Source: Impatiens glandulifera (lineage: Eukaryota; Streptophyta; Magnoliopsida; Ericales; Balsaminaceae). From it: a stretch of 64,000 bases of DNA. This document shows, piece by piece, positions 37,475 through 44,774 of the stretch. Within the stretch, counting starts at the first letter, position 1. Each line of letters opens with the position of its first letter. The translations under genes and the position numbers were made by a program. The notes beneath the pieces were generated by a model, which was not told where the DNA came from, made no database searches, and worked only from the letters and a program-made list of their open reading frames with translations. The DNA lies in contig NC_061867.1 of NCBI RefSeq assembly GCF_907164915.1, positions 35,337,751-35,401,750 of the forward strand. Direction: 5' to 3'.

Positions 37475-38777
37475 TGTTAGGATCTAGGTCGCCGCTGGTG
37501 GACCGGGGGTTGGACCGGTTAGCGGTTCTCACTCGTAGGGTGGTGGTTAATCCGGTTAGAGATTAACACCGGGGTTTCAATACTACACAACCTGTCACAA
37601 ACCCTTGAACTAGGTTCAAGCGCGGAAGAGGTTTGCTTTCAGGTTGAAGCGGCACACTTGTATGATAGGCGGAATCGGTTTCGGATGATGGAGATTTGAA
37701 GAATGGTGAGTCGGTTTCGGTAATCTGGAAGTTCGGTATGGTTAGTATAAAGTCGGTTTGGAGCGGTGTAGTTAAGTTAGTCGGTTAGATGATGAAGCCG
37801 GCAGAAAGTAAATAACAAGACAGATTTTATGGATGTTCGGAGATAAAACTCCTACGTCACCCCTTCCTCTCGAAGCCGCGAGAAGGATATTCACTAAGGA
37901 ATACAAGTACAATTCGATCGAGACTTATTTCCTGCTCGATAATACTCTTACAATTCACACCGAAATTGTAACACACACTTAGAATTTAGCACTTAGGCTT
38001 TCTTAGAATAACACAGTTTTATCACTTGTAGTAAATGCTCTCAACGCTTCACTTGTCTAGTTTGATGTCGCTTAATGTCCCGCATTTACTCTTCTGTAAC
38101 TGCCTCCTTTTATAGGTGAAATATGCCAACGGTCATATTTCACTGCCTTGAATCTGATTGGCTGATCAGAAGTGCAGTGATTCAGTGTTTCAGAGGTTCA
38201 GACCTGATGGTCAATCTCAGACCTGGCATTATGTCTCAGACCTGGCGGTCTGTTCATTCGGTGTGTAGGACAAGCCTGCCGGGTTTGTCTTTTACTTGAT
38301 ATAGGCACTGTCTGTTTGGACAGTTGTCTGTACTTTGAAGATTTCCTTTCTGGCTTATCCCGAAGTAGAAGGATCTGGTAGTACTGTTTTCTGCAGCCTA
38401 CAGTCTTTCCTCAGACTTGCATGGATATGGAAGTATTCAGCCTGTTTCTTTGGTATCATTCTCAACAGATACCCAAATTGTCTTCTTGTACTGGTCGGCC
38501 GCTTGACTTGGCCGATTGTCTTTTGGTAGTGAAGTAACCGGACTTCTTCCGGTTATCCTTGTCTTGTGGATAATCGGCTGTTTGATGGTTCCGGTTTTGA
38601 GCTTTGGCCGATCCTTCCTTTGTGCGGTCACGTTCCGAATACTCTTGATCGGTTTGGTAGCTTGACCGGTTCGGTTTCTTCAGTTGGTTTTCTTGTTCAT
38701 CCGGTCCGGTTCCTTGTTCCTGCATGGAAGGTTTATTTAAGTTAGGTTTATTTGAACCGGTCTGAATTTATCTAACA
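37475..38777 (-). repeat. 3' LTR (left in the window), 1303 bp
   Basis: Bounded by TGTTAG...CTAACA. Compared by eye with the other LTR it differs at four positions (all transitions) and lacks 20 bp in a TCAGACCT-rich stretch near 38200. A TATA-like CTTTTATA (TATAAAAG in element sense) is at 38107-38114. Confidence 0.95.
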
Positions 38778-38981
38778 ATTTCTCCCTTTTTGATTATTTT
38801 ATTTAAAATTATCAAAATCATGTAAGTTTGCAACCGTAGGCCGGTTGTTTTGTTTGGCCGGTTTTCTGAAAAAGACTTAGAGAATTTTTCGAAAAATTTT
38901 GAGAGAGAAGTTTTGGAAGAGTCTTTATCTTTTATCTAACAATTTCTCCCTTTTTGATTATTTTATTTAAAATTATCAAAA
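38768..38981. repeat. 50-bp direct repeat containing LTR edge and polypurine tract
   Basis: The 50 bases 38768-38817 (TTATCTAACAATTTCTCCCT onward) recur at 38932-38981. The first copy spans the true LTR end (CTAACA, 38777) and the adjacent polypurine tract. The second is an internal duplicate 164 bp further in, with the same LTR-end/PPT junction. Confidence 0.9.
38778..38792 (-). other. Polypurine tract
   Basis: In element sense AAAAAGGGAGAAATT lies directly against the 3' LTR. It is the expected primer site for plus-strand DNA synthesis. Confidence 0.85.
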
Positions 38982-38993
38982 CTAAGTAGGAAT

Positions 38994-39935
38994 TCAAAAT
39001 AAGTCCGTATTCAAAAATAACTTTATATATTTATAGATGACCGGAAAAGACAAAACATATAAAAATACTAAGGCAAATGAGAAAAAGAAGGATAGTCCCC
39101 ATTCAGAATCTGTGAAGTCATAGGCACTCTTCTTTTTCTTTGGTTGCTGTTGCCCGGTCTGTTGGGAGGATCGTTGTCTTTTAGACCGGGACCGCAGCTG
39201 TTCTTCGACTTCGTCCTCGACTAGGCCGGCTTGCTGCGAAGTACCCGTAGTGACCGGTTCAGAGATTTCATTGAACATCTCGGCAATCTGAACTCTCTTA
39301 GGAGCCTGCCTCTGTCTCTTCTTCGGTGCGGAAACGGAGGCGGCCGCTTTCTTCTTCTTCTCGTTTTCCTTTGCATAGCCCTTCAGCCTTCGTGCCTCCC
39401 TTTCCAACCGTGCGGCATCCTCCGCAGCCTGACTGGCCACTTTCTCGGCATACCCTGGGTATAAGGCCTCGGCTCTTCTTATTCTCGCAGCTTCCAATTC
39501 TGCTTCGGTTAGTTGAGACGATCGCGGCGCCTCTTTATCTTTGCTAGCTTCGGCGTCCAGCGCATCCTGGACCCTTTTAGCTACTTGGGCATCAGCCTCT
39601 AGAGCCGCGGCGTCCGCGTTTTCCTTAGCCTTTAGAATTTCGGCCATCTGTTCGGTAAGTGCCTTTACTTCGGCCACGAGATTCTCGTTTGTCCTTTCCA
39701 GTGTGTCGACCCGTTCGAAATCCTTCTTTAAGTTGGAGGTCACTTCCTCTAGAGTTGCGGTTCGCTGAACACATTTTTCGCGCTCACCGGCCTCTTCCCA
39801 CAGTCCGGTGCCGAGTTCTGCTAAGCGTGCTTGATGTTGATCCAGAAGCTGCTTTGTCACGTCGGTGAACTTCAGGGCCGAATCAATTATGTTGTTGCAT
39901 CTATCCTTGAACGGTTGAAGCTTGGACACGTCGTG
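38994..39935 (-). CDS. In-frame continuation of the third extra gene (coiled coil, basic tail)
   Basis: This open frame follows the TAA at 39936-39938 in the same frame as the 609-aa ORF, so the two probably were one ~923-residue protein. It has no ATG near its start (the first possible start is a GTG). Visible features: long Glu/Ala/Lys-rich coiled coil (REKCVQRTATLEEVTSNLKK; VAEVKALTEQMAEILKAKE), several Lys/Arg clusters (APKKRQRQAPKRVQ; RSRSKRQRSSQ; PKKKKSAYD) that look like nuclear localisation signals, and a hydrophobic last ~35 residues (FFFSFALVFLYVLSFPVIY). The hydrophobic end could be a membrane anchor, but T-rich 3' UTR read as codons gives the same appearance. I do not recognise a function. 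Confidence 0.6.
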   Translation of the reverse strand, partial: HDVSKLQPFKDRCNNIIDSALKFTDVTKQLLDQHQARLAELGTGLWEEAGEREKCVQRTATLEEVTSNLKKDFERVDTLERTNENLVAEVKALTEQMAEILKAKENADAAALEADAQVAKRVQDALDAEASKDKEAPRSSQLTEAELEAARIRRAEALYPGYAEKVASQAAEDAARLEREARRLKGYAKENEKKKKAAASVSAPKKRQRQAPKRVQIAEMFNEISEPVTTGTSQQAGLVEDEVEEQLRSRSKRQRSSQQTGQQQPKKKKSAYDFTDSEWGLSFFFSFALVFLYVLSFPVIYKYIKLFLNTDLF

Positions 39936-41765
39936 TTATTGTACCCGGTCTTCAATTCGTTCCGATATGGATGCTTCAAGCTTCTGAAGTCGGTCCTCAA
40001 TCCGCTCCGAAACTGATGCTTCAAACTTTTGAAGTCGGTCATCAATCCATTCTTTAGGAGGGACTGAAGCGGTGACTTCCGGTGGTGGAGGAGGAGTTGA
40101 TTGCTCGGTGGGATCTGGATCGGCTCTCTCACTGGAGTCTATTGGTGCAGCATTCTCATTTGGAAGTTCTAATGTTGCCGCATCCTCCGAGATTGTTACC
40201 GCAATTTCCAAAATCGGTACCTCGACATCTTCTAATATTGGTGCCTCAACATCCTCTGGTATCGGTGCCTCAACATCCCTTGGAGGTGTTGGACAGTTAA
40301 CTGGAAATTCTTCGATTACCGGAGCAGTATATACCGGTACTTGCTTTTGGTTGCATATTGCTTCCAGCCGCTCTATTTCTTGACGTATTTCCAATTTGTC
40401 CTTTGCAAGCTTTGATAACACCCGCGGTGCTACGGTGTCCACCGATCCCCCTTCGTTATACTCCTCCTTAATTTTCCGGATGCGCTTTCTTAGTTTCCGA
40501 AGTTGGCTTCCCGGTATCAGGAGACAGGTTCGGCATTGTACCTCCTGAATTGTGTTGGACTTTGTGAGACGCATCATCAGGTCCTCTACTTCCTCCAATC
40601 TGTTGATGCAATCTTTTTGTGAGAAGCTCGGTAGGATTTCTTTATATTTTGTATTGAACCGGTACTCATGCCACTCCAAATATAGGTTTATAACGTCCTC
40701 GTCTCGCTTGTTAATGCCCTGAAAGATTTTCTGGGCTAATCTTTCGGCCTCGGCCTCGTCGGCCTCTTCCTTGTTGTAGCCTTCATCATTGGCTCCTTTA
40801 TCAACCCCGTCTTCACCCTCGGTGGTCTCAGGATTAGCGCTTTGTTCGGCATCGTTCGGACTCCGAGCCGAATGATCGTCGTCATTGACCGTTCTATCTT
40901 CGGTCCTCTCCGTGTCGGTTTCCTCAGGGGCCCACTCCTCATCTTCTGTTTGTTGTGGTGGGTCTACGAAGGTTACCTTTTCTTTTCCCTTTCCTCCGGT
41001 CTTTGCTTTTGCCGGGGCATCTTTCTTTGCGGCTTTCTTCTTTCGGCCACCTGTGGAACTGGAGGCCGGCTGCGTTCTTGTAAGGAATTGCCTCGATCTA
41101 ATGAGGCAACGTTTTGCTAACGCAACACCGGGACCGACGTTGAGATTCAAGTGGAGGAAGATCTTACCGAGGGGCACGGCATATCCCCACGACCGGGTTG
41201 AATCCGGTCTCACCATGTCCATGAGGTTGCCGAACACTGATCTTGCCCAGTTGACCTCTTTTCCTTCCAGCAGACCGATTAGCATCTTGATTTTGTCTTT
41301 GGTAAGGTTGCTGAAGTTTCCTCCCCTTGCCAGTATCGCCCTGGCGAAAACGTCACACGCCGGGATATACTCCGGCCTCAGCATTTGTTTACTCCCGGAT
41401 GTAGTGATCGGCTCAGTGGTTGCCGATAAAAAGTGGCAAGCCGTCTCAAAGGTGTCATTGTCTATTTCTGCCGTTGCATCCTGGCCGGTAGTTGGGAGAT
41501 GCAAGCTCTCGGCCACCAATGCTTCGGTGATCTCGATTTGGGAACCGCAAACCGTCGCGATGATCCTGTCGTAGGCGATGATTGCGGTGTTGAAGAACTC
41601 TTCGACCGCATCTTTATAAATTACGTGAGGACCGCCTAGGAAATATCCCAGACCGGTTTTAATCAGCCGGTCAATAACTTCTTTCGCCTCGGTCGTCCCA
41701 TTCAGCCGGATTTCCTCGAAATCCACTTGAGAATAGAGTTTGAACAACGCCGAATCACGACCCAT
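39936..41765 (-). CDS. Third extra retrotransposon gene: paralogous N-domain plus acidic and coiled-coil regions
   Basis: From the ATG at 41765 (MGRDSALFKLYSQVDFEEIR) it runs 609 residues to a TAA. The open frame extends upstream to 41933, but the TATA box at 41869-41876 and alignment of the three paralogues put the start at 41765. The first ~235 residues are paralogous to the two other extra genes (shared VDF, TGLgyFL, EFF.tA, LHLPTTG, LRPEYIP, NWARSVFGNL and GPG blocks). Then come a Lys-rich patch (GGRKKKAAKKDAPAKAKTGG), a long acidic Glu/Asp/Thr region, coiled coil, a DVEAPI/DVEVPI short repeat and a heptad-like ERIEDRLQKLEAS repeat at the end. Neighbour: the following open frame is in phase, separated by this one stop. 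Function unknown. Confidence 0.75.
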   Translation of the reverse strand: MGRDSALFKLYSQVDFEEIRLNGTTEAKEVIDRLIKTGLGYFLGGPHVIYKDAVEEFFNTAIIAYDRIIATVCGSQIEITEALVAESLHLPTTGQDATAEIDNDTFETACHFLSATTEPITTSGSKQMLRPEYIPACDVFARAILARGGNFSNLTKDKIKMLIGLLEGKEVNWARSVFGNLMDMVRPDSTRSWGYAVPLGKIFLHLNLNVGPGVALAKRCLIRSRQFLTRTQPASSSTGGRKKKAAKKDAPAKAKTGGKGKEKVTFVDPPQQTEDEEWAPEETDTERTEDRTVNDDDHSARSPNDAEQSANPETTEGEDGVDKGANDEGYNKEEADEAEAERLAQKIFQGINKRDEDVINLYLEWHEYRFNTKYKEILPSFSQKDCINRLEEVEDLMMRLTKSNTIQEVQCRTCLLIPGSQLRKLRKRIRKIKEEYNEGGSVDTVAPRVLSKLAKDKLEIRQEIERLEAICNQKQVPVYTAPVIEEFPVNCPTPPRDVEAPIPEDVEAPILEDVEVPILEIAVTISEDAATLELPNENAAPIDSSERADPDPTEQSTPPPPPEVTASVPPKEWIDDRLQKFEASVSERIEDRLQKLEASISERIEDRVQ

Positions 41766-41868
41766 GTTGAAGAGTTTGAGGATGAGAGAAAACGGCTTCA
41801 GAGAGTTTAGGAAGCTTAGAGAGAGAAAGTGAATTCGCGTGAGAATGAAAGAAAATGACCGAAGGCCT

Positions 41869-41914
41869 CTTTTATAGACACGGTTTGGAAGCCCAACCGT
41901 CCCATCATTAATGG
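41869..41914 (-). promoter_or_regulatory. Core promoter of the third extra gene
   Basis: In gene sense, CCCATTAATG (41906-41915) is followed 30 bases on by TATAAAAG (41869-41876), then a pyrimidine patch (TTTTCTTTCATTCTCA) and a CT-rich leader to the ATG at 41765. Element spacing matches the promoters of the other two extra genes. It is a prediction with no transcript evidence. Confidence 0.6.
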
Positions 41915-42288
41915 GCGGGAGTTTTCCCTCCAAAGTGAAAAGGCGCTAAGCTATGGGCGGTTAAGTATGAAAAGGCGGGCGCCAACTTTGAGCGGGAGAT
42001 TTCCCTCCAAAACCCTTTGCCTATGTCATGGATGACGCATTCTTTTCTTTGAGGCCGAATGATTGAGCGGTTTCTAAGTCTAATCAGACATTTTGATTGA
42101 TCAGAGTGTTAACAGTTTTAATCAGATTTTATGATACCAGATAAGAACGAGGTTATTTTAAGATGTGAACCGGTTACTTAGATAAATGCGCAAAGAGTAA
42201 AGAGAAACGGTCATTGAAACTAAAACGATATTTTATTCAAGAGACAGTACAGAGAGAAAACCGATAGGATGATACGAAAGATAGGCAC

Positions 42289-42996
42289 TTAAGAAGTAAA
42301 CACCATTCTGGAAAACTTCTCTTCCACCGCATTTGCATCAAGAATGTTTGAGGGGGATGCCGGTGTACCCGGTCCAAACTCTGGCCGGTACTTGAGAATC
42401 AACTTGCTGATGTGAGGTGCATAACCGAGACCTTTCTTGGTCAGCACCATGTTCTTCAAGTTTTGAAAGAGGACCGCTGACCAATTGATGGTCGTTTTGT
42501 GGAAGATGTGGGTCATGATGTTGTAGGTGTTCTTTGAATACCGCTGATTTGGGGATTGACACAGAATGGACCGAGTGACAATCTCAAGAAGGAGCTGAGC
42601 ACTACGACCGAGGCGGGTTTTTAACCCATAGGTTTCCACCGGATCAAGGGTTGCAGAGCAGAGTAATCCATAGTAGAATGCATCAATTCCCTCCATAGTC
42701 GAGAAATCAGAGAACCCTTCTTTGGGCAGATTGAGAAGGATGGCAAATTCGGCTTCATCAAGCCAGAAGGTGTGGTCCCTTACCGTAGAGACAATGTAGT
42801 CGCCCCTGATGCAGGCACTTCTGAAGAATGCCTTGACATCCTCAATCAGTACAGGACCGGATTCTTCGAGGAAGGTTTGAAGTCCGGTATCAATAAGGCA
42901 TTCAAACATGTTTTTCTTTGGATGGTCACCGTCCCATTCTGCCATACATGAGTTGAAATCGATGCTTATAAAGTTTCCCAAAGTTCGGCTCGGCAT
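42289..42996 (-). CDS. Second extra retrotransposon gene, 235-aa paralogous-domain protein
   Basis: The start at 42996 (MPSRTLGNFISIDFNSC) is preferred over the upstream ATG at 43119 because a TATA box at 43081-43088 lies between them and because the paralogues begin here. Shared blocks: IDFNSC, LIDTGLQTFLEE, VKAFFRSA, LNLPKEGF, NWSAVLFQNLKNM, LGYAPHISKL and FGPGT. The protein is only the shared domain, with no coiled coil or signal peptide. The pattern resembles the plant 'putative transposon protein' domain found in many plant retroelement-derived ORFs (possibly Pfam Transposase_32); I infer this from a few motifs only. It lies between the first and third extra genes, same strand. Confidence 0.75.
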   Translation of the reverse strand: MPSRTLGNFISIDFNSCMAEWDGDHPKKNMFECLIDTGLQTFLEESGPVLIEDVKAFFRSACIRGDYIVSTVRDHTFWLDEAEFAILLNLPKEGFSDFSTMEGIDAFYYGLLCSATLDPVETYGLKTRLGRSAQLLLEIVTRSILCQSPNQRYSKNTYNIMTHIFHKTTINWSAVLFQNLKNMVLTKKGLGYAPHISKLILKYRPEFGPGTPASPSNILDANAVEEKFSRMVFTS

Positions 42997-43080
42997 GATT
43001 ATGGTATTGAGAGAGAGATTCAAGAAGAATACAAGTGATTTTGTACTTTCGGATGTGATAGAATGAGAGGAGGATGGCTC

Positions 43081-43126
43081 CTTATATAGGATCGGTTTTG
43101 GAGGGAAAAATCTGAGCATTGATGGT
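43081..43126 (-). promoter_or_regulatory. Core promoter of the second extra gene
   Basis: In gene sense, CCATCAATG (43117-43125) is followed 29 bases on by TATATAAG (43081-43088), a pyrimidine patch (CCTCCTCTCATTCTATCA) and a leader to the ATG at 42996. The same layout occurs before the two paralogues. Confidence 0.6.
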
Positions 43127-43516
43127 CAGTTTTGTTTTATTAAGGAAAAGAATCTTTCCCTTTTCAAGATGCATGGGGAAGCAGCAGATTGCAAGGCTCG
43201 AGGTAAGTGTTAGTTGGGAAGTGACCAGATTAGTTGGAAATTAAATGTGCGGGTGGTTGGGAGTTATTTCATTAATTGGGATTATCTCATTAAATGCATT
43301 TAACACATAACCGATATTGATTAGATAGAAACCGAAAATGGTAGAGACAATGCCGAAAATGACATATGGAAACGATGAAGTCAAGAAAAACATAAATAAA
43401 GCTGAAGTAGACATGGATGAAGCCGATATGATCAAATTTGAGTTGGTTAAGTCTTCATCCGGTACATGCTGCAAAACGACCGGATGCAAGAAGAAGTGAC
43501 TTAGCGAGCGCGGGAG

Positions 43517-44257
43517 TTAATCATCACGAGGGGGATTGAAGTTTCTCCTCCTCCATTCTCTTTCAAACCGATTATAGAAAGAATCGGTCGTCTCTCTGGT
43601 TAACACCTGGGCCTGGTTCAAGCCCTCGCCAGGACAGGTTGGAACACCAAGTTCCACCATAAGGGTGCTTATTTGGGGAATAAGACCGACCGACCGGATG
43701 TTAATCATCCAGATTAGGGTGTCGAATAGCACCCGGGACCAATTCACCGGCGTGCTGGTAATGATGGCCGCCATCATGTTGAAATTCGCCGTGCAATAGG
43801 TGTTGGTGACATCTCTTCCAAAGATGCCCCTTCCTATTACATCGTTGAGGAGCTGATACTCAGCCCTCAAGAGAGACTTAGAGCCATGATCATCAACAGG
43901 CTCATCCGACCGGGCAAAGGAGAGGGAGACCTCAGCCTTAATGTCGGCCGGAGGGTTGAGGTCTGTGATCCCTTGCTTAGGCAGACCGAAGCATCGAGCA
44001 AAGTCCTGCTCGGTGAAATCGAAGATTATACCCCCAACCTTTGATTGGATGTGGGTATCAAAGTGGGGTGTGCCCCGGAATACCCTAGCATTATAGTAAA
44101 ATTCCAAGACGGATTCAGGGTAGATAGTTTGCTTGTCATCCAGAAAGTACTGGAGGCCAGTATCTTCCAGTTTCTTGATCATCCGATACACCTCATAGTG
44201 TTCGGTACCAGAACAGGATTCAAAATCGACTTGGAGGATGTTTGGGAATTGAGACAT
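43517..44257 (-). CDS. First extra retrotransposon gene, 246-aa paralogous-domain protein
   Basis: ATG at 44257 (MSQFPNILQVDFESCSG). The shared domain is clear: VDFESC, LEDTGLQYFLDD, VLEFYYNARV, FGLPKQGITDL, LLRAEYQLLNDVIGRGI, NWSRVLFDTLIWMI and VGLIPQIS. The last residues are basic (FEREWRRRNFNPPRDD). It is the first gene after pol: its start lies ~520 bp downstream of the pol stop and it has its own TATA box (44324-44331). Proteins of this type appear, from memory, as uncharacterised proteins in asterid genomes. No catalytic motif is visible, so function is not assigned. Confidence 0.75.
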   Translation of the reverse strand: MSQFPNILQVDFESCSGTEHYEVYRMIKKLEDTGLQYFLDDKQTIYPESVLEFYYNARVFRGTPHFDTHIQSKVGGIIFDFTEQDFARCFGLPKQGITDLNPPADIKAEVSLSFARSDEPVDDHGSKSLLRAEYQLLNDVIGRGIFGRDVTNTYCTANFNMMAAIITSTPVNWSRVLFDTLIWMINIRSVGLIPQISTLMVELGVPTCPGEGLNQAQVLTRETTDSFYNRFEREWRRRNFNPPRDD

Positions 44258-44323
44258 GGTTAGTTTGCCTTAGTGAGAGGATGTTCTTGTGACTTGTGAG
44301 TGTTGAGGTGAGCGTTTGCTTCA

Positions 44324-44370
44324 CTTAAATACTAGTTTAGGGGCTAACCTATTGTCCAAGCATTAAATGG
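44324..44370 (-). promoter_or_regulatory. Core promoter of the first extra gene
   Basis: In gene sense, CCCATTTAATG (44361-44371) is followed 30 bases on by TATTTAAG (44324-44331, a one-mismatch TATA box), then a CA-rich start region and a leader to the ATG at 44257. Confidence 0.5.
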
Positions 44371-44774
44371 GATGACATGTATTAACTGCAGGATAAGAGA
44401 TTTTGCATGAAATAGGCAAGCTTGCAGTCTAGGTGTCGGTCATAGGCCTGAACCGTGAAAGATATCAAAAGATCTTCACGTCTTTTTAGGCGCGACCATG
44501 TTACTTGGAAAGGGTAATGATGCAGAGCAGATATCCTCAACCTCTAATAACTATTCCTCTTTTGTTTGAAGTTCAAATAATCTAGGGTAACCTGCTTCCG
44601 AACCGGTCAGGTATCAGTTGTTCATCCCGATGCGGTTATTTGGTGCATGCACCAAGTAGCCGGTCGGTTTACTCTATCTGATAGACTGGGCGGTTCTTCC
44701 ACAGACACCCCGAAGATTCAAAGTTCAACAGCTTAGGAAGAGTTACCAGTTTGTCTACTTGAACCGGTTTCCCT

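Noticed and set aside
38437..38725. 64- and 87-codon frames in the LTR, repeated at 50888-51176
   Set aside because: They lie within U3 of both LTRs, have no known motif, and occur twice only because LTRs are duplicated.
38994..39110. Calling the third extra gene an envelope protein
   Set aside because: Only a hydrophobic tail and coiled coil support it, and the tail may be untranslated. No signal peptide or fusion-type features are visible.
40885..41574. 229-codon plus-strand frame opposite the third extra gene
   Set aside because: Antisense shadow of a conserved minus-strand coding region; no motif, and the minus-strand protein has clear paralogues.
43241..43489. 82-codon hydrophobic minus-strand frame between the first and second extra genes
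   Set aside because: T-rich sequence directly after the stop of the first extra gene; most likely 3' UTR. It lacks the shared domain and has no TATA box of its own.
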